A DNA stretch of 64,000 nucleotides, from the NCBI GenBank assembly GCA_019095985.1, contig CM032661.1, forward strand, positions 7,658,785 to 7,722,784, in the 5' to 3' direction. The notes beneath the pieces are model-generated. The model was not told where the DNA came from, did not search any database, and saw only the letters and a list, made by a program, of their open reading frames with translations. The translations under genes were made by a program, and so were the position numbers. Each line of letters begins with the position of its first letter. Position 1 is the stretch's first letter. Positions 45,691-56,060 of the stretch are shown piece after piece. This stretch comes from Streblospio benedicti (lineage: Eukaryota > Annelida > Polychaeta > Spionida > Spionidae).

Positions 45691-46640
45691 TACCCGACTG
45701 TCAAAGCCAACGTGTACAACGTGTTCATAACACTGCTGCACGGATCCTAACTCTAACAAAAAACATGATCATATGACTGAATGTATGTTTGATTCATCCT
45801 GGGGTTCTTAATGCATGATTCAAAGAATTTATTGGATACCAATAGAAACCAAAGTTAACCATTTTTTGGCGAGACTTTCGTTGTTATCGCAACAACTTCA
45901 TCAGGCCGAATGAAAATCTCAGAGGGTCACATGACCACCACGGTGGCTGCAGTCATGTGACAGCAGAGTCGAGTACACGGGGGGCAAGTCGTAGCCGATT
46001 GTGCTTCAAGGTTGTGGTAAGGGAGGAAGAGGAGTTCAGCAGGAAAGTGAGGGAGACAATTGAAATCCGCACGCGCCAACCCGATCTGAACCGTGACACC
46101 GGCTACGACTTGCCCCCAGTGTACTCGACTCTGCGATCACATGACTGCAGCCACCGTGGTGGTCATGTGACCCTCTGAGATTTTGCACTCGTCCCGATGA
46201 AATTGTTGCAATAACAACGAAAGTCTCGCCAAAAAATGGTTAACTTGGTTTCTATTGGTATCCAATAAATTCTTTGAATGATCATATAACTCCTGCTTTG
46301 AAAAGCCTTCACTGGCTCCCTGTCAAGCAACGCATAATTTTCAAGATTCTAACACTTACTTTCAAATGCCTCACTGGACTTGCACCATATTACCTGTCTG
46401 AACTCTTACAACCATAATCACCACCTAGATTACTGCGGTCAAAAAATAATTTAGATCAAGAACAAAGTCTTATGGTGATAGAGCATTTACAACAGCAGCA
46501 CCTAAATAATGGAATAAACAGCCGCTGTCCATTCGACAATCCAAAACTCTTGCACCTTTAAATCACAACTAAAGCATCATTTGTTTAAGGAGGCCTACAA
46601 CCGTACATGAACAATCAGTGGAATTTACGCTATATAAATT
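45520..46640 (+). mobile_element. CR1/L2-like LINE, 3' part, split by a foldback element
   Basis: The first part (45520-45775) reads SCNWHLRRIGQIRNFL through NTAARILTLTKN. After the foldback insert the reading resumes at 46283 with PALKSLHWLPVKQR and LTFKCLTGLAPYYLSEL, followed by a typical 3' end with short repeats (TATATAAATTGTATTGTACTGC). It is 5'-truncated and defective, as most LINE copies are. Confidence 0.85.
45775..46277. mobile_element. Foldback transposon with 10-bp target duplication
   Basis: Arms of about 175 bp (45823-45996 and 46099-46277) are inverted copies around a spacer of about 100 bp. ATGATCATAT occurs on both sides (45765-45774 and 46278-46287) and is single in the expected LINE reading, so it is a 10-bp target-site duplication. 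It is non-coding; the small open frame in the loop is not convincing. Confidence 0.85.
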
Positions 46641-48565
46641 GTATTGTACTGCATTGTATAAGTTGTTTTCAAATTTTGAATTAGAGTTTTCTTTAAATTA
46701 GCATACATTGCTATGGTTAAAATATAGTTCATTACGATTACCTCGTCTGTAACATTTTCTAATATAAAGCCACATACAGCAATAATTCTCAAACAATCAT
46801 ACATCATATGCTTTATAGTTTCAACCCCTTTAAAATATTCACAAAATATATTTACACTAATGTTACATTTTGAAATAATGTGACCACATGACAAGACATC
46901 ATTAATTCTTTTTCAATTCAAATCGGCAAGTTTAATATCACCAAGATAATTTGTGTTTTTGTAAGTAACTAATTTTTCCGATTCTAGCATCTTTAGGGAA
47001 ATTAAATTCATTTGAGGATTTTTCTTCCGATACGGAGTTGGTAGAAATTAGTCTGTTCCATATGATTTAATATAATCTCGACTCTTGGTTACTTATAAAC
47101 TATTGGCTCCTTTTTTATTTTAATTGAAGCATAGAAAATAGAAAATACATTGCAATTGCATTACATTATCAACATCATTAAATCCATAACGTCACATCTG
47201 AACTATACGAATTATACGACTATCTGTTCTTGCTATAAAGCGAATGGTATTGTTGATATTTAAATGTTATCTGAGAGAGGCGTATCAAACGTTCTTGTCC
47301 TACATTAGATTCCTTCGTTTTACATGAGATTGATAGGTCTTTGTTGTGGCTACCGTCTTTTCCACCATTCAATTAATGAAAATGTACAAATTACAAAACA
47401 CGGACTAAGATCAGCTTTATAGTTTTTGTTTATATTATTGTTTGCATTAAAAAAAGGTCTCATTGCATCATCACGCGAGACGGTAGTAGGGGATCTCATA
47501 ACGAGATTCAACATGGCGTCATACGCACACAAGATCAAATACTATTACCATAGTTTGAACATTTTTAACATTAATAGAATTTCAAAAGTTAAAAGGTTCA
47601 TAAGTTAAACCCAACTGAGTTCTTGTTCTATTTTTTAATATATCTAAACTATTTTCGTCTTTTAACAAGATCTCTTGAGGAGAAAACATATACAAATAGG
47701 TAGCAAACAATGTTGAATAGTTCAGGATATACATATATTGTACAAAGGTATATACAATCCCTCTGTTTACGAATGATTCCCATGTATATTTGATATATAT
47801 TTAAAAATAAAATCAAAGCTCAGTGTGAGTTAACTTTTGATCGTTTTAATGTTTGAACGTTTAAATGTTGAAATGATATTAAATGGTGGAAAAGAAGGTA
47901 GCCACAGCATGAGAGGAGCTACCTAAAAACCAAATAATACATCTTAGTGATTAAAAAGCTATTGTTAATCTAATAGGTGTCCATCATGATTTACCAAGTC
48001 TTTCACACAGAATATTCCAACTTTAAGCAGAAATCGGAAATTAGGACATTTTCCCTTAGATTTGAAGTATTCATTTCCAAAATTCTGGCTGCTCAAGAAA
48101 TCCGTATTCAGAAATTAGTTCAAATGGTTTTAAATATTTCATATAAGCATAAGTTAAGAAAATGGTTCTATAGAAAGAGGAAATTTTCATTAAATTTTCG
48201 AGAGTGGCATCTTTGAAATTATTGTTTATCAAGTAGTTTATAAAAATATTTTGTTTTTCAAGACATTCAACAAGACTGTTTTTTCCAGTTACCTTTACTA
48301 GTAACTAGCCTTGGGATGTATGATAATTGAAACTTTTGTATAACTAGCATATTTATTCCACCTTCTAAAACGGGCTTTGATAACTGTTGAAGTGGGAAAT
48401 TTGCTTTGAAATATTGAAGGAGTTGGAAAATTTGTAAATAAAGGATTATTCAGTGGAAAAAGAGCTAGAACGTAAATGGGAAGTGTGAACAGGATCACTA
48501 CATCTAGACCCTCTTGTACATGTGCCTTGCTTGAAGAATGCCTGCTTATTGTGAGGTATTTGCAG
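46641..48565 (-). mobile_element. AT-rich intron, probable old LINE remnant on the minus strand
   Basis: Near 46690-46890 the minus strand reads ISKCNISVNIFCEYF then GVETIKHMMYDCLRI. This resembles the Cys/His element (C..C ... ETI.H....C) near the C-terminus of some LINE reverse transcriptases. The rest, up to about 48300, gives only short AT-rich frames in keeping with an eroded element. Family not assigned. Confidence 0.4.
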
Positions 48566-48658
48566 GTTGGCATCTTCAGACCCAAAGACGACAGCACGTG
48601 CGGTGAGTTCTACATCCCCAAGCTGAAGAAGGTCACAGTCGTGGACGGACTCAACACC
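48566..48658 (+). CDS. vWA gene 1, exon 3b
   Basis: 93 nt, phase 0 at both ends, between TTGCAG and GTGAGT. The product is VGIFRPKDDSTCGEFYI followed by PKLKKVTVVDGLNT. The frame is clean, unlike exon 3a. It directly continues into exon 4b in frame. Confidence 0.8.
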
Positions 48659-48759
48659 GTGAGTACATACATATTAGAAACACACATCTATATTGATTAC
48701 GTAGCACTACAATGCTAATAGACATTCCCAAAAGTCATCCTCATTTTGTTCTCTCGCGG

Positions 48760-48915
48760 CCGGCATCCGGGTTGAGATGATAACTGAACGAGTATTAAGC
48801 TGGACGTTTCGTAGTCCTTTAACAGCTCACATTTATTGTAATGATGGTGTCATTCTACCCCCAAGACCTTGGTATCGTGAGTTTGAGTCCCGCCAGGACC
48901 ACTTGTCCCATCTTT
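48760..48915 (+). mobile_element. SINE family B, diverged copy
   Basis: Holds GGGTTGAGATGATAACTGA, TGATGGTGTCATTCTA and the B-box-like GTGAGTTTGAGTCCCGCCAG. It lies in the intron between exons 3b and 4b. Confidence 0.7.
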
Positions 48916-49304
48916 ATGACAATCTTGAAGATATTAGGACAGGAGTCTGGACGTATGCTGGCAAATTCTCATTTATGAACCTGCAATCATTGTGGATATA
49001 ATAAACGTTGACTTCCACATCACATGAAAGCTAAAAGGATGCAGCCTTTTGAAAATTCTTTCACTTATTCATGTGCTAAAAAAGACATGTTTACATCATC
49101 ATTTTTGAAGAAATGTGTTTGTAAAGCAAAGCATACTGTCATACAAAAACCTTCTTTCGGATGTATAGGGAAAATGTTGATTTTCTAATGGTGTGAGGGG
49201 AAATATTGCACCCAGAGTATGTGGAATGATTGCTAGAATCTTGTAGAAATTAAAATGCTACCCATGAATATCTGATGGCAGGCTCCCTAAATTCATGTTT
49301 GCAG

Positions 49305-49493
49305 GTAGACTATCCGGCACCATATTACATTGATGTGGAAGCAGGAGATTGTGTTGGTTGGGCGTGGTTGGATTATGGAGCAATATCATTTGACTATGCA
49401 GATATTAATGACAGGGACAGGTCGAAAAACCTTGCCTATTGCTGGGGCGAAAACACTGGGAAGACCAGTGGCAGGGCAAGGCTTCATGCTAAT
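49305..49493 (+). CDS. vWA gene 1, exon 4b
   Basis: 189 nt, phase 0 at both ends. The product starts VDYPAPYYIDVEAGDCVGW and contains YGAISFDYADIND and LAYCWGENTGKTSG. It differs from the minus-strand exon 4c at about 12 of 63 residues. The 40 bp of intron before the acceptor are the same in both, ending TTCATGTTTGCAG. Two cysteines probably pair within the module. Confidence 0.85.
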
Positions 49494-49702
49494 GTGAGTA
49501 TACGTTTGAAGCTGTTTATGAATCCATTTAAATCACTTTTCCTGAATTTAACTTTCAATACCAGAACAATATCTTGATTGTATATTGCAATTCACAAATA
49601 AGGGGAACGTTGTATTTATACACATGGACGTTTTTGTACTTGTTATTGACATTTAGCCTACAAAATATTGATCCACTTGAAAAACATGGTGCAATGTAGG
49701 AA

Positions 49703-49814
49703 TTGACCACTCGATTGTCGTGTCAATCTTGAAATTGACCATGCTGACGTCTGATTTACAAATCAGACGTCAGCATGCTCAATTTCAAGATTGACACGAC
49801 AATCGAGTGGTCAA
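49703..49814. repeat. Near-perfect 112-bp palindrome
   Basis: Two arms of about 53 bp are inverted copies with almost no mismatch and a 3-4 bp centre at about 49758. Each arm contains ATTGTCGTGTCAATCTTGAA and GCTGACGTCTGATTT. It adjoins the MITE at 49818. Confidence 0.95.
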
Positions 49815-49817
49815 ATG

Positions 49818-50088
49818 CCATTCTATCATGACTAAAATCTACACTAAATGAGTGTATGATTCGTTTTTATTTTGAACTAAATCATATCATAACTGTCTCA
49901 TTGCCATTTGACCGTGCGACGTCAGCAGCTGTATAGAAAATGTGACGGTACTAGTCTAGTGTTGACTGTGGTCCATGACGTCGCATGGTCAAACTGGCAA
50001 TGAGACCGTTATGATATTTATTTATTTCAAAATAAAAACGAATTAGACACTCATTTACTGTGAATTTTAGTCATGATAGAATGAGACT
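49818..50088. mobile_element. Foldback MITE beside the palindrome
   Basis: The arms (about 49818-49925 and 49977-50088) share CTATCATGACTAAAAT, CGTTTTTATTTTGAA and CTCATTGCCA-TTTGACC, with a short loop. Arm identity is lower than in the neighbouring palindrome, so it is the older of the two. A GACGTC-type motif occurs in both. Confidence 0.85.
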
Positions 50089-50656
50089 GGTATTCGAATA
50101 AAACCTTTGAATTTAGCGTAGTTTAGAATTATCCACTGTAAAAAACAGTTGTGAATGATAAAATACCAATATGCGATTGATTTTGGCACCAAGAAATAAT
50201 AAATACAACAACTATAGGTTAGTGATTATACTTTTTTGGTGGTGTCGTAGCGTGCAGTCAATCACTGGAGCGTGCAGTAAATCGTATAATTGAGCACGCT
50301 GATTGACCAATCAGCGTGGGTTATTGGCGGTGATTTTTGCACGGAATGATAAATGCAGATTTGACAAGCCTTATAAGTGTAGCTTGGACGATAGTGAAAT
50401 GCAATGGATGACATCCAGTCTACGCTACAGGCCAATCATACATGTGCATGAAAAGGCATGTGTGCCAACCTCTACATCAGTTTCTCTCCCGCTTCAGTAG
50501 ATCCCCTGCAAACCCATAATAACCCACGCCATTCAATGCACGACACCACTGAGCCAATGACCTTTATGTCTCCAGCATTTCAAAATCCTGTCAACTGTGC
50601 ATTACGTACATTGGTCTTCAGGCCACTTTCTTTACAAGGATGCTTTTGATTTATAG
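50089..50656. repeat. Intron with short inverted repeats
   Basis: A small palindrome CACGCTGATTGACCAATCAGCGTG is split around 50297-50320. An inverted pair CGTGGGTTATT (50314) and AATAACCCACG (50519) suggests another non-autonomous element of about 220 bp. Confidence 0.5.
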
Positions 50657-50765
50657 GTGACTCTGGACGTGGTGCCTGGTCTTGGCGACCCTCTGGTACC
50701 TACCAACCATGACTACATGTTCCGTCCAAGTTACAGGAAATATGCTTTGCAGGCAGAATTCTGCA
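50657..50765 (+). CDS. vWA gene 1, exon 5b
   Basis: 109 nt, from phase 0 to phase 1, between TTATAG and GTAAGT. The product is VTLDVVPGLGDPLVPTNHD then YMFRPSYRKYALQAEFC. It closes the N-terminal module, and its phase-1 end leads into the vWA exon at 51347, giving EFC-NCMARADIVFV across the junction. Confidence 0.85.
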
Positions 50766-51149
50766 GTAAGTCAGTATAGCGATTTCAGAGATGGGTGTAG
50801 CAGTTTTTGCCACTTTACCTTCAACTTTTAGATGATGATATAAAATGAAATGATGGCATTAATATAGACTGCTACAATCGCATTATCTATATAACATTGT
50901 ATGACAGATATCTCAGGTACACTGATAGGCTCTAATTCAGCATAGTAATTACATGTAACTTAGCCTGTGTTTTTTTTCTTTTTAATGTAAGTTTTAAACT
51001 TGTACTGACTCACATTTTTACAATACAGTGACACAGCCAACCACTGCCGGTCTTACTTCACTTTTTCAAGATCAAAGATATGGTTTTACTGCACTTTGAT
51101 AAACAGACTAATTTAATTCAACTATAACTGCATACATAAAATAAATACA

Positions 51150-51332
51150 TACACTGCAACTTCTCGAATACGACCGTCTTTTTTGGGCTGACCAAAAGTA
51201 AACACTAATAAGTGGTCTCTAAATCAAGATTCCGGGTGGTCTTTGTATGAAACTTATGGGCTGAGGAAAAAAATAACCCGTCTGCACAGGTGCTCTCATT
51301 ATAGGTGGTCTTTATTTGTGGTTCTACTGTAC
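51150..51332. mobile_element. MITE fragment, ACAGTAGAACC family
   Basis: Starts ACTGCAACTTCTCGAATACG and ends GGTGGTCTTTATTTGTGGTTCTACTGTAC. Internal GTGGTCT motifs are like those in the element at 11.5-11.8 kb. It lies just before the vWA exon acceptor. Confidence 0.6.
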
Positions 51333-51346
51333 ATTTTTACTTTCAG

Positions 51347-51990
51347 ACTGTATGGCAAGAGCTGATATTGTATTCGTATTGGACGGCAGTGGTAGTGTTG
51401 GCTAGCAACTTTAAAACCATGCTGGAATTTGTCAACAAATTCATAGACTACTTTGCAATTGGTGAAAATACAGTGCGCATTGGAGTTTTGCAATTTTCTA
51501 CACTTGTCAAACATCATATCTATTTGAATAGGTACTATGATAAGGGCGACCTGAAAGCTGCTGTTCTAAAGTTCAACTAATATGAACGATTATATGGCCA
51601 TGCACAATGTCCAATTTACGAATATCGCTCTGAAGCAAAAACATTGCAATTGTCATTACTGATGGGATATTTGATGACCCACAAACATGCGCACGGATGA
51701 TGATGTCCAATTTATTGCTGCGCACGGGGATCGCATCTGAAGCAGTCTAAAACATTGTAAAGATGTTCATGATCAATCAAATGATGGTTCAATTTTTGCT
51801 GCTGGAGGCGACATCATGATGCGCGCACAAAACATTGAAGTAGATGACTGCGCAAATTATATGATTTTAAATGTTCAGATATTGGTATTGGGAATAAAGC
51901 ATTATGATGCTATTGGTATTCATGTGCAAATTGGAAACAATGCTATTGGTACTGCTCTTGGTCCTGCCCCTTGTTATTGGTAATGGTGGG
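51347..51990 (+). pseudogene. vWA gene 1, exon 6b: vWA domain, disrupted
   Basis: The acceptor TTTCAG is followed by DCMARADIVFVLDGSGSVG, that is strand beta-1 and the MIDAS motif DxSxS. A frame break follows directly, then NFKTMLEFVNKFIDYF and TVRIGVLQFSTLVKH in another frame. Further on, NIAIVITDGIFDDPQT is the second metal-site region, again in a new frame, and VQILVLGIKHYDAI matches IQIFCIGVGELYGDAI of exon 6c. Between these lie repeated AT-rich stretches (TGATGTCCAATTTATTGCTG and variants, 51620-51800) that are not in exon 6c. This copy cannot encode a full vWA domain as it stands. The end is approximate. Confidence 0.75.
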
Positions 51991-52138
51991 ATTAGTCATA
52001 AGTGTAGATGCTAGGATCAAGTTCATCACCTCTAGAATAAAATAGGATAGAGATGTATCCAAAGATACAGTTTCAGTAAAATTCGTATAGTTCTATTCAT
52101 GTAAAATTGCACATTGTTTATACATTGCTATAATTCAG

Positions 52139-52213
52139 GTGAAAACTACTGGAAAACTCCCGACTTTCAGACACTTACGGATATTCATGCGGAGATCTCT
52201 GGCGAAATATGTG
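52139..52213 (+). CDS. vWA gene 1, exon 7b: last vWA exon
   Basis: 75 nt between TTCAG and GTAAAT, phase 1 at both ends. The product is ENYWKTPDFQTLTDIH followed by AEISGEIC. It is homologous to the minus-strand exon 7c (VNYWTTMDFDTLQDLV, ESISSMFC) and to the final helix of vWA domains (FDALQDIV..I). No terminal exon like 59721-59788 was found downstream on this strand. Confidence 0.7.
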
Positions 52214-54377
52214 GTAAATATTAGTAGCTATTTTTACTTCAACTTTTATGAGTGCAGTAGAACTTTGTTATATTCATTGTGCTTATATTATAACAGACTC
52301 ATGCTTTATAAAATCTCTTGTAACTCTATATAGAGTTTACATATATTTATCATATGTCTTATATAATGTATCAATTGATTTATATGTATATATGAGACTA
52401 TAATAAGAAATCTACAAAATCTTCTAATTTATGAGACATTGTGCAACGTAAAATTAATTGTAAGCAATGCCTTGCCTAGATAACTGCCATATACATGCAG
52501 ATAACAAATTAAATTGACAGAGAGTTTTTCATATGTTAACAGATATTTGGATCCTTATTCAGTTTACATAAACTAACTATTAATTAACATTTGATGTTTT
52601 TCAGAGTACTAAAGGAAACGTATACGTGGACAGTCAATGGCGACTAATGGCAGTGATCTATGTCTTTGTTTTGGTTTCGAATTTTGGACACATGTGACTA
52701 CTATGCTACATGGTTGGCGGAGATTGAATTGGTCATTTTTGACGGAAGATGTGTGGATTTAAGAATGCATTGTAACATGGTCAAATAAATTCAAAATTAA
52801 ATGCACCGATCATTTAGGTCATACATTACTTTCAACCATGCACATCATCATGATATTGAACAATATGAAATTATCACTGAGGAAGCTAGTAGATTAACAG
52901 TCTAACCTCCAATTGACACCACTCAGAATATGGCCACTAGTGGTTTCACCATTCTCAGTAGACAGGAATTCTCTTTTGGCAGGTTTGAAGTGGTGTCTTG
53001 TTGACAATTTTTAACTGAAAAGGGCCTGCATGTTGATGTGATTTCTTTTTAGAGCTGGCATCAATTAGAGGCTATGCTGTATGCCATTTAAAAATAATCA
53101 GACTTTATAACTTAATACATAATGCCTGCCCGCAAACATTCACCGGAAATCTACATGTATTGAGACATTTACTGATAATTGACAAGTTCTTTTGTATTAC
53201 AACAGAGTTTTTAAGATCCTCATGAACCTTAAAGAACGTGTTAGTATTTCGTCTTTGGTTTTTACTTCCTTTTCTGTGTATTTGGAGACAAAATTATGAT
53301 TTTGTTTGTTTCTTATTTCAAAATAGAGGAGTAATATCAGGTAACTTATTAATAACTATTCCGACGTTTCGACACGTACGTGTCCTCTTCAGAGAATATG
53401 TAAGTTTATGAAAAGTAATAATCAAGAAATAGCCTAAAAGAGTATTACTTTTTATAAACTTTTATATACTCCTGTCGGAGATATAATATATTACAATTCC
53501 ATTCTTCAAGGATGCAGTGTCACAAATTCACTGATAATTTTGTTTTCATAAATATGGTTATGATTGTAGTGAATTTGAAGGAGAGCAAGTGAACTTATCT
53601 TAACGCATTTCTACGGTCCTGCACTCACATCACACTTGTCTCAAACTCGCCTCAAACTGCCCTGAAACACCCGGACCCCCGACCCCCCACCCATCCACAG
53701 GCCCTCGAGGTTTGAGGCGAGTGTGAGACCACTATAGACGATTAGAGACAATGCACCGAGCGAGAACGCAATACTAATATAATATAAGCGCCAAAGCCAG
53801 CCAAGCTTGTCATACATGACAATTCAATTGAAATCCAATCGCATCACATGACCGGATTTAGGGCCAACTTTGGGCCAAGTGTGGTGATCGTGTGCATAGC
53901 GGACAATGAACTTTTAAACGGTGGTTGAAGCTATGGTTACTGTGATAATTGCGCACCACGGGGTGTGCTGTTGGTAATTTTAATACACATGCATCCCTTC
54001 AATGGCCTCGGCGTCCTCAATCTTGTGGCCAACAACTGCTGAGTCGCCCAGGACGACGGCTCGGACTCCACACACATTCTTCTTCCCACGACGCTGATAC
54101 ATGTCAATTATTTTAAGTCATGCGTCTAGATCTATGTCGTTATTAATCATGATAATCCACACCTCTGTATAGACAAAGGGGTTAAGTCACCATTGTTTTC
54201 ATTATATTCATTAAATTTGGTAACAATAATATTTTGACTTCGTTATTGCAATTAGCTCATACAGAACTTTGTAGTTTTTTAGTTGTATTTTTATGATATT
54301 TCAAATTGATTATTTATATGGTATTACGGTGTCTTTGATTATGTTGTATAAAATGTCAACAACACAGAATTAATACA
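52214..54377. other. No gene seen; hairpin motif at 53355-53405
   Basis: AT-rich DNA. The minus strand at 53355-53405 has CTGAAGA, one extra base, a perfect stem GACACG/CGTGTC and GAAACGTC, the cleanest copy of the hammerhead-like motif. The part from about 54100 on is homologous to the 3' flank of the minus-strand gene at 59.4-59.7 kb. Confidence 0.5.
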
Positions 54378-54790
54378 TCAATTTAATTTGTAAATTACAT
54401 ATTTAGAACAAATGCCGCAGCCTCCTTCGTTGACCTGCATATAGGGAGGACACTGCTGTTATTACTCTGTAAAAAAGATATGATAAAGTCACATGGATAC
54501 ATAAAATACAACATGAGTATGCATGTAGAAGAAATAAAATGACGAGCAGCATTAAGTGCTTAAATATTTTGAAATTGTAAAAAAACAAACAAAAAAAACA
54601 CGAGGCTTACAATTAATATTTTATTTTTAACCAGCTATTTCAGATGCAGCGTAGAAAACTTTAAAACGTCTTTGAATGATATTTTCCAGCTAATCACATT
54701 AATTGATTTTCATGTGGTAGAAATATACTAACTGAAAGGATGCGTGAGAGAGAGAAGTTTGAAAATGATTTTCGTGCTTTACAGGTTCTT
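54100..54790 (-). repeat. Segmental duplication of the 3' end of the minus-strand vWA gene
   Basis: Matches about 59390-60130, including the 3' flank (TGTTGTATAAAATGTCAACA), the terminal exon and the intron before it (CATGTGGTAGAAATATACT). Similarity stops near 54790. Confidence 0.8.
54378..54456 (-). pseudogene. Terminal exon copy (cysteine tail), orphaned
   Basis: Reads QCPPYMQVNEGGCGICSKYV and a few more residues before a stop. It is homologous to KCPPHMKVNYKGCDICSKYV of exon 8c, with all four cysteines kept. The only exon upstream on this strand before 59.7 kb is the signal exon at 55841-55892. The acceptor that fits phase 1 is not clear. Confidence 0.65.
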
Positions 54791-55194
54791 AAATTCACCA
54801 TGATCCCCCGTTTTTCGGTGTCAATCTTGTCATATTCCACCAAATCGCCACACCTGATGATGTCACAACCTTTTCAACATTATTAAAAGAGATTTTTTTA
54901 AATAGTTCACTTTATTAGCAGCCAATTTGGATGTCAATTTGGATTGCATCTCTGAATTTTGACAATTTAACCTTGGTGCTTTGAAAGGACACACAAGATT
55001 GAATTTCACTGAGACAAAAGTGAGATTTCGATATTTTTTATGTAATCTTTAAAATGTCCTTTGATTTAGTTCATGTACAGCACTGTTGCATATTTCCAAT
55101 ATCAGATTGGGCAGTCAACTGCAGGGACTATGGAAGAACAAATATTACTTTTGTATATATATTTTTCACAAGTTTGCTTATGAATTCAATTTTA

Positions 55195-55380
55195 CTCTCA
55201 CTGTTCTTGCAAGCAAGCTTCTACCAATGCATTGATATAGCTGAAGACACAGGTTCCATTTGACTATATCGAGTGGCCCTAACGAGACTCAAACACACGA
55301 CCCCAAGGTTGTGAGACCAGAATGATACCATCATCCCAAGAAGCGGGCTGTGGTAGGAGCTTGCTTGCAAGAACAGTGAG
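55195..55380 (-). mobile_element. SINE family B with inverted ends
   Basis: Inverse copy with CCCCAAGGTTGTGAGACCAG and AATGATACCATCATCCCAAG. About 31 bp at each side (TCTCACTGTTCTTGCAAGCA and its inverse) form a terminal inverted repeat, which the other copies do not show clearly. Confidence 0.75.
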
Positions 55381-55840
55381 AGTAAAATTAAATATTACTT
55401 TGTCACCCTTACCAACACATGAGGCTGAGATCTATATCTTAAGTTTTCTTAGCGTTTCTTTTAGTTGGGGATTTCCATATGGGAATTTAGAATTAATAAA
55501 CTTGTTCTTAAGCATACTGGATGTAATTTTCATTGATATCATCCTTAACCACCCAATGTTAATCAATATTTTAATACTTTATAATGATATTGTGAAGCAG
55601 TACTGTAGTATGTTTATTATTTTGTGGAGAAATTGCATTTCATAAGGAGAGCTCGAAAACGTTAATAACAAATTACTTTCAAAATTCGTTTTCTTGCTTA
55701 TTAGACAACCAAACAGAAAATACAAACAAAACTCTCATGAAACCAAATGCTGTGAACCAATTCAACTGGATTTTCAATGATATTTAAACCAAACCGAAAA
55801 TATTAAAAAAAACTTGAAATTACAAACAAACAAGACTTAC
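55381..55840. other. Intron-like DNA, no exon seen
   Basis: AT-rich. No exon of the N-terminal or vWA modules could be found on the minus strand between the signal exon and the orphan terminal exon. Confidence 0.5.
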
Positions 55841-55892
55841 CACTTGCAGTGGTTGCCAGAACAGCAAAGATAATCCAGAAAGCACCCTTCAT
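55841..55892 (-). CDS. Minus-strand vWA-family gene 3, exon 1: signal peptide
   Basis: 52 nt encoding MKGAFWIIFAVLATTASG up to a phase-1 donor GTAAGT. An in-frame ATG four codons upstream could also be used (MFCIM...); the downstream one matches the start on the plus strand. The downstream exons expected from the plus-strand gene are missing, so this is either the start of a very short secreted cysteine peptide or a deletion remnant. Confidence 0.7.
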
Positions 55893-55899
55893 GATGCAA

Positions 55900-56060
55900 A
55901 ACATTGTTGCCTTAATTCCTCTTCAGTGTGACCTGATTATATACACCTAAGCATTTATAATGCATTGACTCGTCATCAGCAGCAAGGACATCAAATAGAC
56001 ATAATTCACTATTTATGGACATTCATAATAAAAATGCAATATTTCATTTCAAAGGAAATT
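55900..56060 (-). promoter_or_regulatory. Promoter paralogue with TATA box
   Basis: TATATAA at 55943-55937 on the minus strand lies 45 bp before the ATG. The AAGAGGAATTAAGGCAACAA stretch and about 100 bp of upstream DNA match the plus-strand promoter at 37520-37698. Confidence 0.75.

Noticed and set aside
45957-46178. Open frame in the loop and arms of the foldback element
   Set aside because: It crosses from the loop into an arm and has no domain; the element is non-coding.
52600-52710. Possible terminal exon of the plus-strand vWA gene after TTTTTCAG at 52605
   Set aside because: In the phase required by exon 7b it reaches a stop after two codons, and in other frames it shows no similarity to the cysteine tail.
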